From Emcibacter nanhaiensis (GTDB lineage: Bacteria > Pseudomonadota > Alphaproteobacteria > Sphingomonadales > Emcibacteraceae), in assembly GCF_006385175.1 (NCBI RefSeq), contig NZ_VFIY01000018.1:62001-126000 (forward strand): a stretch of DNA of 64,000 bases. The letters are read 5' to 3'. Every line of letters starts with the position of its first letter. Position 1 is the stretch's first letter. Shown here piece by piece: positions 16,503 through 26,205 of the stretch. A program made the position numbers and the translations under genes. A model generated the notes under the pieces. It was not told the DNA's origin. It worked only from the letters and a program-made list of their open reading frames with translations, and searched no databases.

Positions 16503-18098
16503 TTATTTTTTGCCGCCCTGCCCCGCGAGCATAGTGTCGATCGGTGGCAAATTTTGGGCAATTTCCGCCAGGGCCTCGCGCGCCATTTTCTCGTTACCGT
16601 CCGGGATGGGAATGGAAATAGCAAAAACCTTGGCTTCCAGGCTATCGCCCAGCAATTTCGCCCGGGCGTCATAAAGCTTCGCAACATATGTGTTGTTTGT
16701 AAAGCGATCGTCCACAAAATAGACATACCAGACCAGCCGGTTGCCGAGATGGGAATGAATGATCTCCTCGATCATATCATAGTTCCGGCCGCCGAATTCC
16801 ACCGTCCGTTCGCCGCCGGCCGTATAGGACCAGACCTTGGGCGCGGCCACCGTATTGCCGAACCGGATCATCTCTTTCTGACGATGCTGGTAGGCATACC
16901 GGGCCATGTAAAGGTCAAAGACGCGACCTTCTCCGACCTGGTAGCTGACCAGCAGTTCATTGTCAGCGTTCTTGAAGCGGGGATGCCAGTTGCTTTCCAC
17001 ATCTGCTTTGGCAAAGGAGGAAATTCCAGGATCCAAATCCTGCGCTGTATGCTCAGCTAGGGAAAGCCGGTTTTCAACCTTCAGGCTATAGAGCGGCGCG
17101 ACCGCAGTCAGCACAAAGGTCACGGCGACCAGAAAGGCCCATTTACCCAGCGAAGCGTCCGCCAGGGACCGGCTCCAGTAATCGCGGCTAAAATCAAGGT
17201 AGCTGTCCGACACCTTGCGATTGGTAAAGGTCATGGCAATGGAAATGAACAGCAGCAAGACGAGCGCAAAGAAGAACCAGCCGTAAACCAGGTGATCCAC
17301 ACCGACGGCATATTGCATTTCAGAATAATAGCCGATCAGAACGATCCCGGTCGCCCGCACACCGTTGGCCAGGACGGGCACAATCAACGACAGCAACACG
17401 ACGATGATTTGACGGCCAATCGTCTTGTAGGCAATGTTGGCCATCAACAGGCCAAGCGCCACGGTAGCCACCAGGAACCGCAGCCCGGCGCAGGCTTCCG
17501 CCACATGGAACTTACCGTTGGGAACCGTAAGGAATACCCCTTCCACATAAACCGGAATATCGAGTAAATTCAAGGTCTTGACCACGAAAAAGGTGGTGAT
17601 GTCCTGCAGGGTCGGGATCAGGAAATTGCCAAAGGGGATCAGGAAATACAAATAAAGGTAAGGAAACAGCAGTCCATGTACGGCCCGTACGCCGATCGCC
17701 GTCAGGATCGTTCCCTGCAGGATGACGACCAGGCCGAACTGTTTGACCACATTGGTGTCCGCCATATCCCCCAGGAACCAGACGAAAGCCCCGGCGCCGA
17801 TGACCAATAGTCCCCAGGCCGACGGCGCAGGCGCCAGCCTGGTGAAAATCTCCCGGCGTTCATACAGGACATAAGCAACAATCGGGATGATCAGCAGACA
17901 GTGATTATAGTAAGCCTGATTCCACCAGACACCAACGACCTCGGAAATAGTCTGCCAGAAAGACGCCAGAACCACAGCCAGCATCAGACACCAGATCACC
18001 GCAGTCTTGATCCATCTTTCAACAATCGTCAGGTCATTTCCGAAAAACTTAATCACGTCGTCCCCATTTTTTGCCGGACCAGTTACATTGTTGCCCAT
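16503..18098 (-). CDS. xrtA: Exosortase A fused to an EpsI-type C-terminal domain
   Basis: Integral membrane transpeptidase of the PEP-CTERM protein-sorting system. About eight membrane segments span residues 30-290. The catalytic residues are visible: Cys203 in VAEACAGLRF, Arg248 in LANGVRATGIV and His269 in VDHLVYGW. From about residue 300 a soluble EpsI domain follows (region with NRLVWYVYFVDDR), as in XrtA proteins. Length 531 fits. It should cleave PEP-CTERM tails and attach the proteins to the envelope or polymer. No PEP-CTERM substrate gene is visible in the window. It is flanked by the protease gene and, after 59 bp, by femAB. Confidence 0.92.
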   Translation of the reverse strand: MGNNVTGPAKNGDDVIKFFGNDLTIVERWIKTAVIWCLMLAVVLASFWQTISEVVGVWWNQAYYNHCLLIIPIVAYVLYERREIFTRLAPAPSAWGLLVIGAGAFVWFLGDMADTNVVKQFGLVVILQGTILTAIGVRAVHGLLFPYLYLYFLIPFGNFLIPTLQDITTFFVVKTLNLLDIPVYVEGVFLTVPNGKFHVAEACAGLRFLVATVALGLLMANIAYKTIGRQIIVVLLSLIVPVLANGVRATGIVLIGYYSEMQYAVGVDHLVYGWFFFALVLLLFISIAMTFTNRKVSDSYLDFSRDYWSRSLADASLGKWAFLVAVTFVLTAVAPLYSLKVENRLSLAEHTAQDLDPGISSFAKADVESNWHPRFKNADNELLVSYQVGEGRVFDLYMARYAYQHRQKEMIRFGNTVAAPKVWSYTAGGERTVEFGGRNYDMIEEIIHSHLGNRLVWYVYFVDDRFTNNTYVAKLYDARAKLLGDSLEAKVFAISIPIPDGNEKMAREALAEIAQNLPPIDTMLAGQGGKK

Positions 18099-18157
18099 AG
18101 TTGTCGCATAAACAGGTTGCTAAACCGTTAGCCCGGCCGGTTTTTCTCGTTTTATTC

Positions 18158-19192
18158 CTAGCCAAGTGACCGGGCGATGAACGGTCCGAGGAAATTGGCC
18201 ACCGGCAACGGCAGCTTTCTCCAGGTTTTGATCATCAGCTGATACTTGGGATTCATCGGATTGACCTCCGGCACCTCCTGCCCCTCCCGCAGATAATATT
18301 CATAATGCAGGGGACGCGGCTCGAATCCCCAGTTCTTTTTAAAACTGAAGGAGCCGGTACCGTTCTTGCTGCGCCCGAAGTCAAAAATCTCGCAGCCCCG
18401 CTCGGAAACCGCCCGTTCCATGACGGACCAGTACATAAAATCATTGGCTGCATATTTGCGGGCGTCCAACGTGGCGCCGCCGTAATAAGGAAAGACCTCA
18501 TTGCGGAAATACAGGCTCATGACGCTGGCAATCGGCTGGCCGTCGGGTGTACAGACCGTCAGGATTTCACAATCCTTGCCGAATTCATCTTTCATAGCCT
18601 GGAACAGTTTCTTGGGAAAGACCGGCGTACCCAGGTTGCGCACGCTTTCCGCATAGAGCGGATAGAGACGTTCTACATCCTCGTCGATTTCCGCCCTGAG
18701 CTCGAACTTGATTCCCTTGCGCACCATGGCCCGCTGTTTGCGGGGGATGGCTTTCATATTTTCTTCGTTGTCGGTGGAAAGTTCCTTGCGGAATACCGAA
18801 TACATATCCTCCTTGCAGGGCCAGTCTTCGTGCACCCGGTCCATGTTGCGGAATTCCACGCAATCCACCCTGAGCTCCTCGGCCAGCCGGGCGCATTCCT
18901 CATCCAGCAGGGCGAGAACCTCGTCATTGTCAAAGAGCGGGCCGCCATTGGTGGCGAAAGCCACGGAAATCAGGCTGTTGCCGAACAGGCTACTCTTGAC
19001 ATGCACCAGCGGCACCAAGCCCCGGATTTTGCCCTCATCCTCCACACAGACATAATAGAGCGGATGCCCCATGCTGACGTGCACCGCCCGCCCCCAAGCC
19101 ATCATATGGGCCGCCGTGGCAGAAGGATGGGCCAGGACATAGTCGTTCCACGCCGTTGGGTCCCCGTTGATGTCGTATAATTTTACCTGCAT
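18158..19192 (-). CDS. FemAB-family protein, XrtA/PEP-CTERM system-associated
   Basis: A 344-residue GNAT-fold protein of the FemAB class, with SVMSLYFRNEVFPYYGGATLD and FDFGRSKNGTGSFSFKKNWG, the substrate-side motif of the exosortase-linked subgroup. FemAB proteins transfer amino acids from aminoacyl-tRNA to cell-wall precursors; the exosortase-linked members have no proven substrate. I start at MQVKLYD, preceded by AGGGG; an ATG six codons earlier lacks this site. It lies between xrtA and the deacetylase in the usual order of such loci. Confidence 0.88.
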   Translation of the reverse strand: MQVKLYDINGDPTAWNDYVLAHPSATAAHMMAWGRAVHVSMGHPLYYVCVEDEGKIRGLVPLVHVKSSLFGNSLISVAFATNGGPLFDNDEVLALLDEECARLAEELRVDCVEFRNMDRVHEDWPCKEDMYSVFRKELSTDNEENMKAIPRKQRAMVRKGIKFELRAEIDEDVERLYPLYAESVRNLGTPVFPKKLFQAMKDEFGKDCEILTVCTPDGQPIASVMSLYFRNEVFPYYGGATLDARKYAANDFMYWSVMERAVSERGCEIFDFGRSKNGTGSFSFKKNWGFEPRPLHYEYYLREGQEVPEVNPMNPKYQLMIKTWRKLPLPVANFLGPFIARSLG

Positions 19193-19211
19193 ACCCGCCC
19201 CTGTAAGCAAA

Positions 19212-20054
19212 CTAGTTTTTCAGGAAGATTTCGTCCATCCGGCCCCAGCTGAAATCAGCCAGCGCCCGACGCAGCTTTGTTTCCATAACGTCAAGGTTTG
19301 TGTAATGACGAAACCGGGATTTCCATCCGGCCTGTTCCTGTCGCGGCTGATCGGGATCGATCTCCCACGGATGGAAATAAAAAATACAGGACTGCTGGTC
19401 CCGGCTGTTGACCCGGGACATGGCCCATTTGGAGAGGAAATAGGGCAACAGGCGGAAATAGCCGCCACCGCCGCAGGGAACCTTCCGGCCGCCGACGTCC
19501 ACGGTTGTCACCGGCATTTCCAGAAAGTTGCGCCCCTCGATGGGGTGAAAGGAAAAGCGCGGCGCTTCCGGCATGCCGTAATGGTCATGGCGAATGGGAT
19601 AGATGCTGGAGCTGTAATCGAAGCCGGCTTCCTCCAGCACATCCAGGGCCCAGAGATTGCGTTCCCCGATGGAAAAGCTGGCTGCCCGGTAGCCGCGGAT
19701 TTTCTGTCCGCTGACATCCTCGAGAAGCGTCTTGGAGCGCAGGACATCCTCACGGAACTGCTCCCGGGTCTGGTCCGTCACGCGCCAGTGCGCCATGCCG
19801 TGGCTGGCCAGTTCATGGCCGCTATCCACAATCCGACGCACGAGGTCGGGATATCTCTCGGCAACCCAGCCCAACGTAAAGAAGGTGGCCTTGACGCCGG
19901 CGTCATCAAACATCTGCAAAATCTGGTCGGTATTCCGTTCAACCCGGCAGGGAAGAGCGTCCCAGTCAGCACGATCAATGTCATTTTCAAAGGCGCCAAC
20001 CTGGAAATAGTCTTCCACATCCACCGTCATGGCGTTCCTGATCTGATCGGTCAT
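19212..20054 (-). CDS. Polysaccharide deacetylase, XrtA system-associated
   Basis: A 280-residue carbohydrate esterase family 4 protein. MTVDVEDYFQVGAF near the N-terminus supplies the catalytic Asp, SHGMAHW the metal His pair, and YRAASFSIGERN the conserved active-site loop; a DUF3473-like C-terminal segment includes FYFHPWEIDP. It probably removes acetyl groups from GlcNAc-type sugars in the exopolysaccharide. No signal peptide is seen. It follows the ATPase gene by five bases, in the standard gene order of exosortase A clusters. Confidence 0.9.
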   Translation of the reverse strand: MTDQIRNAMTVDVEDYFQVGAFENDIDRADWDALPCRVERNTDQILQMFDDAGVKATFFTLGWVAERYPDLVRRIVDSGHELASHGMAHWRVTDQTREQFREDVLRSKTLLEDVSGQKIRGYRAASFSIGERNLWALDVLEEAGFDYSSSIYPIRHDHYGMPEAPRFSFHPIEGRNFLEMPVTTVDVGGRKVPCGGGGYFRLLPYFLSKWAMSRVNSRDQQSCIFYFHPWEIDPDQPRQEQAGWKSRFRHYTNLDVMETKLRRALADFSWGRMDEIFLKN

Positions 20055-20059
20055 GAGAT

Positions 20060-21094
20060 TTATTCGCCCCTCTCGGCATTTTTTCCAAGCCAGACAGACG
20101 CGATATCGAGGACCGCCTTGATGGTCTCGTCATGGACGCGGACATATCTCTCCAGGGTATCCAGCCGGGATTCCAGTTCGGCGGGAAGCGAACCGTTTAC
20201 GGGCCGGCCGGCGGCTGCCCCGCTGCCATTCATCTCGCCGCGTACGGAGGACGGGCTTTTGATCGGTTGTGTCGCCAGGGCATTTTCCTGTTCCATATCG
20301 GCAACGACATCAGCCACAACCTTGTCATCGATTTCGTGAATTTCCTCGATGGCGCCGAACAGCAGGATACGGGAGCACAGGGTGTTCAGGCGACGGGGTA
20401 CGCCCTGGGTATACTCGTAAATCTTCATAAAGGCGCCGTCAGTAAAACTGGGATTATTCTTCCAGCCGACCAGCGTGAGCCGGTGTTCCACATATTCCCG
20501 GGTCTCGTCATAGGTCATGGCCTGCAGGTGGTGCGTGGCAATCACCCGCTGGCGCAATTGCTCCAGGTCCGGGTCAAAGGCCCATTTGTCACGGAATTCG
20601 GGCTGGCCGACCAGGAAACTCTGCAGCAGGGCACGGTCCCCTTCCTGGAAATTGGACAGCATACGCAGTTCTTCCAGCGCCTTGGTCGGCAGGTTCTGCA
20701 CCTCGTCGATCAGCAGCAGCGCCCGGCGCCCCTGCATGTGGTTCTGCCGGAGGAAAGTCTCGATGTCACGGAGCAGGACAGACTTGTCCTTGCCGGTTAC
20801 ATCCAGGCCAAACCCCACAGCCACCATCCTGAGAATGTCGTCGGCTTCCAGGTTGGTGGTAACGATCTTGGCAGCAACAAACTTGTCCTTGTCCAGTTCA
20901 TTCAGCAAATGACCCACAAGTGTGGTTTTTCCGGCCCCGATTTCACCGGTAATGATGATGAACCCCTCCCCCTGGCTCAGGCCATAAGTCAGATAGGCCA
21001 TGGCCTTGTGGTGGGTGCTACTATCGAAGTAGAACCGGGGATCCGGTGTCAGTTGGAAGGGTTTCCCTTCTAGGCCGTAAAATTCAGCATACAT
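20060..21094 (-). CDS. ExeA/GspA-like ATPase, XrtA system-associated
   Basis: A 344-residue AAA-type ATPase starting MYAEFYGLEGKPFQLTPDP, the hallmark of the ExeA/GspA group. Walker A is GEIGAGKTT at 50-58, Walker B LLLIDEVQNL near 125, and the arginine-finger region RRLNTLCSRIL lies near 245. The C-terminal 70 residues are low-complexity and then helical. Such ATPases belong to exosortase A loci and may energise assembly of the export machinery, but their action is not established. The gene lies ten bases after the outer-membrane protein gene. Confidence 0.9.
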   Translation of the reverse strand: MYAEFYGLEGKPFQLTPDPRFYFDSSTHHKAMAYLTYGLSQGEGFIIITGEIGAGKTTLVGHLLNELDKDKFVAAKIVTTNLEADDILRMVAVGFGLDVTGKDKSVLLRDIETFLRQNHMQGRRALLLIDEVQNLPTKALEELRMLSNFQEGDRALLQSFLVGQPEFRDKWAFDPDLEQLRQRVIATHHLQAMTYDETREYVEHRLTLVGWKNNPSFTDGAFMKIYEYTQGVPRRLNTLCSRILLFGAIEEIHEIDDKVVADVVADMEQENALATQPIKSPSSVRGEMNGSGAAAGRPVNGSLPAELESRLDTLERYVRVHDETIKAVLDIASVWLGKNAERGE

Positions 21095-21103
21095 AATTTA
21101 TAC

Positions 21104-22567
21104 CTACAGCGCCGCCCTTATCGAAATGGAAATATAGTTGGACGGCCGGTTCAGCAAAGGCAGACGCGTACCGGACCGGTCTGAATAAACATAGGCCACA
21201 GTCGACGTCAGGGATTCAGAAATCCGGTAGGAGGCATTGGCACCGGCGCTCCAGAACTTGTCGTCAACCGGAACGAAAAAAGGAATGTCATCAGTGCCAA
21301 GATTATAGGTGTATTCGGAGTAGCTGAAGGAGCCATATACAGAGACCGTCAGCTTGGGACTTAACCGGCGCCCCAGGGAAGCAGATACCGTCGAGCGCTC
21401 CTCATCACGGGTCGCATATTCATTGGAATATCTCCTGTTGGTCCCGCTCAGGCTATAAGTCGTGCGCCCCCGTTCCCCCTGCAGGGAAACCTGCCAGGTT
21501 TTGGTCCGGACAAAACTGTCATCCAGGAACTCGGTCCCGTTGTTGGAAATCTGGCCGGAAAAGGGGTCAATGACAAAGGCATCAATCACTTCCAGTGTCT
21601 GGTAGGTTTCCAGCAGGTCGCGGTAGGTTACCGTCAGCTGCGCCTTCGGTGTGATCCGGTAAAAGGCGCTGAGAGAGAAGGTATCGCCGCGATACTGGTT
21701 GCCGTAGCGGAAGGAAATCGAGGTTCTCGGTCCGGGGACCAGACGGAAGCCCGCATCCCAGACCACATTATCGAATTGCACGAAGGCGCTGTTGGCGTCC
21801 CGGTTTTCATAGCCGAAGCTGCCCAGAAGGGACAGCATACGGTTAATCCGGTAACTGCCGTCCAGGCGGGTACCGTAGTTTTTATAGCTATCCGCGGAAA
21901 CCCGTTGCTGGTCATTGTAATAGGCTGAATAGGACCAGCCGATACGGGAAAACTGACTGCCGCTGTCCACGGTCAGGCTGGTTCCCCAACTGGTGGCTTT
22001 TTGAAAATTTGAACCCGCCAGAAGCAGGCGCTCATCGTCATCGCTCCTCACATGCCGGACATTGGCCTCGAGGCGGGCATCGGCAAAAGAGCCAAAATGA
22101 TGGGTCAGGTAGGGCCGAACCCTGTAGGTCTGGATTGTGGCGCGGTTCAGGGTCCGGCTGCCGTCCACGCTGGAAACAGCCCGGCGACGGTCCAGGTATC
22201 TCTGATTGACGTTGGCGCTGGCATCGACGAAAAACAGGTCTTCCGACAGTTCGGAATTCGCTGTGAAATTCAGGTTATGGCGGATTTCGTCCTTGTCGCC
22301 CGTCGCGTCGGGATAATAAAAATAGTTCGGTGTGTAATTCAGGTTCAGGTCCAGACGGGGGCCATCGGCCCTGACCGTGATATTGGGGGCAACCTGGGTA
22401 ATAAAGTCGCCTTCCGCCTGGGCACTGTCCAGGTCCACGTTGTCGGTATAGGTCTCGATCACGGTAAGCGACGGCGTCACTTCCCAGTCGGCCGCTACAC
22501 CGGCTGCGGGTGCAGCGAGCCCCACGAACGCCGGAAGAAAGACATAAGCGATTTTATTTTTACACAT
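21104..22567 (-). CDS. PEP-CTERM system-associated outer-membrane beta-barrel protein
   Basis: A 487-residue exported protein. The signal peptide ends near VGLAAPAAGVAA, and the mature part starts DWEVTPSLTVIETYTDNVDL, the typical opening of this exosortase-linked family. The rest is a series of amphipathic beta strands with alternating aromatic residues, ending in a barrel-type C-terminus (ISIRAAL). It is likely the outer-membrane pore or anchor for the polymer or its proteins. Translation follows the kinase gene after 23 bp. Confidence 0.87.
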   Translation of the reverse strand: MCKNKIAYVFLPAFVGLAAPAAGVAADWEVTPSLTVIETYTDNVDLDSAQAEGDFITQVAPNITVRADGPRLDLNLNYTPNYFYYPDATGDKDEIRHNLNFTANSELSEDLFFVDASANVNQRYLDRRRAVSSVDGSRTLNRATIQTYRVRPYLTHHFGSFADARLEANVRHVRSDDDERLLLAGSNFQKATSWGTSLTVDSGSQFSRIGWSYSAYYNDQQRVSADSYKNYGTRLDGSYRINRMLSLLGSFGYENRDANSAFVQFDNVVWDAGFRLVPGPRTSISFRYGNQYRGDTFSLSAFYRITPKAQLTVTYRDLLETYQTLEVIDAFVIDPFSGQISNNGTEFLDDSFVRTKTWQVSLQGERGRTTYSLSGTNRRYSNEYATRDEERSTVSASLGRRLSPKLTVSVYGSFSYSEYTYNLGTDDIPFFVPVDDKFWSAGANASYRISESLTSTVAYVYSDRSGTRLPLLNRPSNYISISIRAAL

Positions 22568-22590
22568 ATTCCCGCCCCTAATTTTTATTA

Positions 22591-23583
22591 TTAATGGTGG
22601 CCGTAGCCGTAATAGGATCCGAATTTCTTCTTGCCGCCCGAGAAACGCGATTTGTTCAGAAGCAGATTGATATGCTCACAGGAGCCGATCATGGACAAGG
22701 CTTCCTTGAGATCGATCTCGCGCGTTTTATCGGCTTCTACAACATACAGGACCTGTCCTACGCTCAGGGCCAGAACGGAAGCCGAGCTGCTGGCCAGAAC
22801 CGGCGGTGAATCAATGATGATCACACGGTCCGGATAGCGCTTCGCCACTTCGTCAACAATCTCACCCATCCGCTCACTGGCGAGCAGTTCGGTCGTCAGG
22901 CGGTGCTTTTTCCCCGCCGGCAGAAGCGACAGGTTCGGAATATTGGTTCTCAGCAGGCAATCTGACAGATCCAGGCTCTTATCCTCGATCACATCGATCA
23001 GCCCCTTGTCCGCCTTGACCCCCAGGCGTTTCATCACATCGGGCTTTTCCACATCGGCGTCAATCAGCAGAACCGTCAGGTCCCGTTCCATGGCCATGCT
23101 CATAGCCAGGCTGACGGCGCAGAAGGTTTTGCCTTCATCCGGCTGGGTGCTGGTCACCATGATGATGTTGCCATTCTTGATGGCCGCATCACCCTTGGCA
23201 AAAGCATTGAGCAGCAGGCTCCGTTTAACGATCCGGAATTCTTCGGAAATAATAGAATGATCGGTTTCGAGAACCGGAATATTCTGCGCCCGAAGCTCGT
23301 CGAAATTGATATCGACGTGGCGGCTCCGACGCCCGTGTGACCTGGACACCGGTGCGGATGCAGCCTGTGGCTCAGCCATGGGCTCCGCTTGAGCAACCGG
23401 CTCGGCCTGAACCGGCTTTTCCGGGGCCGGAGCCGGTGCGGGTGTTTCTGAAGCTACCTGATTGGCAGAGGTCTGAGCAGCAGGTTCCGCCTTTGCAGAA
23501 TTTTCAGCCGCTTTCCTGGCGGCCTTTTCCACAAGGCTTTCCGTTTTCTTCATCTTCTCTGCAGCTTTTTCGATCAAACTCAT
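22591..23583 (-). CDS. Exopolysaccharide tyrosine autokinase (BY-kinase), XrtA type
   Basis: Cytoplasmic kinase of 330 residues controlling polymer length with the adjacent Wzz-like protein. The P loop reads TSTQPDEGKTF, Walker A' VLLIDADVEKPD and Walker B VIIIDSPPVLA. The C-terminus has a Tyr cluster (Tyr324, Tyr325, Tyr327), the usual autophosphorylation sites. A Pro/Ala/Glu-rich linker covers residues 35-85. It is separate from the chain-length protein, as in exosortase A systems. Confidence 0.92.
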   Translation of the reverse strand: MSLIEKAAEKMKKTESLVEKAARKAAENSAKAEPAAQTSANQVASETPAPAPAPEKPVQAEPVAQAEPMAEPQAASAPVSRSHGRRSRHVDINFDELRAQNIPVLETDHSIISEEFRIVKRSLLLNAFAKGDAAIKNGNIIMVTSTQPDEGKTFCAVSLAMSMAMERDLTVLLIDADVEKPDVMKRLGVKADKGLIDVIEDKSLDLSDCLLRTNIPNLSLLPAGKKHRLTTELLASERMGEIVDEVAKRYPDRVIIIDSPPVLASSSASVLALSVGQVLYVVEADKTREIDLKEALSMIGSCEHINLLLNKSRFSGGKKKFGSYYGYGHH

Positions 23584-23609
23584 GGTTTTTCTTCTTATAA
23601 ATTCAGAAT

Positions 23610-25205
23610 TTACACTGTAGGCACGTAATAGTAATTCATCATTGCGTAAACGCTGACGCAGGAGATGAACAGTCCTGCCAACATGATGGAGAACAGGATC
23701 AGTTTACGTTTTCTGCCCCGCAGTTCCTGCGGAGAAGGAATGGCGGAAATACTTCCCAGCACCGGCAGGGACAGAATATCCCGCAACCGCTGCTCGGTTG
23801 AGAAGGTTGAATGCATCTGGCTCATCAGGAAAGCAACACCAACTCCTGCCCCGAGGCCGATAAACAGCACTGCAACCACATAAAGGAGACGGTTCGGACT
23901 GCTGGGTTCACGCGCTTCCTGTGGCGGCTCAATCACCCGGAACTGTACACGATCGGATTTGGTCTCCAGGTCCTGGGAAATCCGGGCCGACTCACGTTTC
24001 TCGAGAAGTTCGTTGTAGTTTCGCTTGATAATGCCGTAGTCCCGGTTCAGGCGGGCAAGTTCAGCCTCCACTTCCGGCACGCGCTGGGCATAAGAAGACA
24101 GCCGTTTGACCTCGTCTTCCTTCTGTGCAAGTCGCGCCTGCAGGCTGGCAATTTCACCTTCCAGTTCGATAATATTCATATTCAGCTGGTCGTAGACCGG
24201 GTTGGGCCGTACTCCGGCTGTATTCTGGAGTTTCTCGGTATCCCCTTCCTCCAGGGCCTTGGCCAGTTCAGCCTGCTCCTCAGCCATTTTGGCCTGCAGG
24301 TCCGCAATCTGGTTCATGATAATCTTCACGTCAGGATGCTGATCCTTGTAGCCGCGGGCATAAAGGTCATCCAGCCGCTGCTCCAGGATGGAAATCCGGT
24401 TGGCCAGGTTGCTGGACGTGGAAGGTCCTGCTCCGCCGATTGCCGGACCGGTGCCTGAGCCTGACGCCAGATAGGGCGGAATATTTTCCAGATAGGCTTT
24501 CATCTGTTTCTGTTTGTTGCGATATTCGCTGATCTGGTTTTTCACAATCGCAACGTCTTCCTGGGCCTGCTGCATCTGGTCGAAATAGGATTTCCCCTGG
24601 CTGGACAGGAAAGACATGTTTTTCTGCTTGAATTCGGCGGTCCGCTGCTCGGCAATTTCCATCTGCTCTTCATATTCGCGGATCTGTTCTTCAATGAAGC
24701 GCAGGGCAGAGGACAGGTCCTTGCGGCCCGTTGCCAGCTTGTCCTCGATGAAGATATTCAGGAGCGACTGGACAACTTTCTTGGCCACGGCCGGATTGCT
24801 GTTTTCATAGGAAATCTGGAACAGGTTGGCGGCGCCCTGGATATTGATTTTGATATCTTCGCTCAGGGCTTCAACCAGCTTTTCGGTTTCCTCTTCTGAG
24901 GTCACCGTCATATCGAGGTCGGTCATGCGAATAACTTTCTCGATATTGGGACGGCTGATCAGGGTCTGGCGCATCAGGCGAACCTGGTCATATACGTTAT
25001 TGGAAACGGTCAGGCCTTTCATCAGGGGCTTGAGCATGGTTTCCGCATCCACATGAATCCGGGCACTGGATTCATATTTGTTGGGAATCTGGGCGACATA
25101 CATCCAGCCCGCAATGCAAACCACCCAGGAGACAGCCAAGGCAAAGTGCCGCTTGCGCCAGACACCATATAAGATGGAAAGTAACTGTTGATATAATTCC
25201 TGCAT
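23610..25205 (-). CDS. Polysaccharide chain-length determinant, Wzz/GNVR type, XrtA system
   Basis: A 531-residue polysaccharide co-polymerase. One membrane segment lies near residues 20-36 and two more near the C-terminus (LLYVVAVLFIGLGAGVGVAF and the following KLILFSIMLAGLFISCVSVY), with a long coiled-coil periplasmic region from about 150 to 410. The GNVR-like segment LNRDYGIIKRNYNELLEKRES is present. It sets polymer length together with the downstream tyrosine kinase and couples to the Wza-like exporter encoded just before it. Confidence 0.92.
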   Translation of the reverse strand: MQELYQQLLSILYGVWRKRHFALAVSWVVCIAGWMYVAQIPNKYESSARIHVDAETMLKPLMKGLTVSNNVYDQVRLMRQTLISRPNIEKVIRMTDLDMTVTSEEETEKLVEALSEDIKINIQGAANLFQISYENSNPAVAKKVVQSLLNIFIEDKLATGRKDLSSALRFIEEQIREYEEQMEIAEQRTAEFKQKNMSFLSSQGKSYFDQMQQAQEDVAIVKNQISEYRNKQKQMKAYLENIPPYLASGSGTGPAIGGAGPSTSSNLANRISILEQRLDDLYARGYKDQHPDVKIIMNQIADLQAKMAEEQAELAKALEEGDTEKLQNTAGVRPNPVYDQLNMNIIELEGEIASLQARLAQKEDEVKRLSSYAQRVPEVEAELARLNRDYGIIKRNYNELLEKRESARISQDLETKSDRVQFRVIEPPQEAREPSSPNRLLYVVAVLFIGLGAGVGVAFLMSQMHSTFSTEQRLRDILSLPVLGSISAIPSPQELRGRKRKLILFSIMLAGLFISCVSVYAMMNYYYVPTV

Positions 25206-25314
25206 GTCTTTCTCGATATCCCAAACCTAGTAACTAGTTTTCCACCTTCACGGCGCCCCCCGACGCCGGCGGAAGATACGAACCGGGCGGAGTTCCGCCC
25301 GGCCCTTTCAACTC

Positions 25315-25968
25315 TTAGAAGAAGCTTTCCGGAATAATGACCACGTCACCCGGGTTGATCTTCACATTGGCGCTGGTATCGCCGTCTTTCAGAAGATCAT
25401 CAATACGGACGTTATATTCCTTCTGTGTACCGTTTTCGACACGCGCCAGAACCGCCCGGTTACCGGCGGCAAATTCAGTGGTGCCGCCAACAGCAATCAT
25501 CAGGTCCAGAAGCGTCATATTGGCGCGGTACGGAATGGCCTGCGGCTGTGTTGCAGAACCGACAACGCGCACCTGCTGGGCGAACGGGCCCTGGAAGCCG
25601 CTGACGATAACGGTCACAATCGGACTCTGGATATATTCAGCGAGTTTTTTCTCGATATCCCGGGCCAGCTGGGTCGGTGTGCGGCCGGTGGCGGCCATGT
25701 CATCGATCAGAGGCACGGAGAAACGTCCGTCCGGGCGTACTGTCACGCTGGTGGAGAGCTCAGGGTTACGCCAGACAAAAATCTCCAGATTGTCAAGCGG
25801 GCCAACAACATAAGGCTCACCCGGCCCCTCATTGATCGGCACAAAACCTGCTGACGGCAGACCGCCGTCTTTTGCCCCACAACCGGCCACTGCCAGCAGA
25901 CCAAGAACCATAGCCAGCTTGGCCATGGCGCCACGGATATTTGTGATTTTAAATTTATTCTTATTCAC
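25315..25968 (-). CDS. Wza-like polysaccharide export lipoprotein, XrtA system
   Basis: A 217-residue outer-membrane export protein. The N-terminus is a lipoprotein signal with lipobox AVAGC, Cys30 being the lipidated residue. A poly_export (BON-like) domain follows with GPLDNLEIFVWRNPELSTSV, then a SLBB-type domain with VVGSATQPQAIPYR, and the end NPGDVVIIPESFF is typical. It is the first gene of the leftward block down to the protease, which would make the upstream 237 bp its promoter region. Confidence 0.93.
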   Translation of the reverse strand: MNKNKFKITNIRGAMAKLAMVLGLLAVAGCGAKDGGLPSAGFVPINEGPGEPYVVGPLDNLEIFVWRNPELSTSVTVRPDGRFSVPLIDDMAATGRTPTQLARDIEKKLAEYIQSPIVTVIVSGFQGPFAQQVRVVGSATQPQAIPYRANMTLLDLMIAVGGTTEFAAGNRAVLARVENGTQKEYNVRIDDLLKDGDTSANVKINPGDVVIIPESFF

Positions 25969-26205
25969 AGCACATTCCCTTCCATCTATTACAATTCTTT
26001 ATTGATGCCCCTATCAAGGTCACCCCAGTATGCATTCTCAACCTTATGTTTAGCGCAAAATTGTTAAATTAATGCAAACATGTATGGTTTTTTAAATAGG
26101 ACAGTTCGTCTCCGCTGGTGAAATCTGCGCCTCACCCCGCTCGCGCTGCATATTACATCATATGTCCTACAAAATCCAATTATGATAATATTATAGTTAA
26201 CGTTC

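Noticed and set aside
16472-16726. 85-codon N-terminal extension of the serine protease
   Set aside because: It lies inside the exosortase gene, reads as Arg/Trp-rich shadow sequence, and would bury the clear signal peptide.
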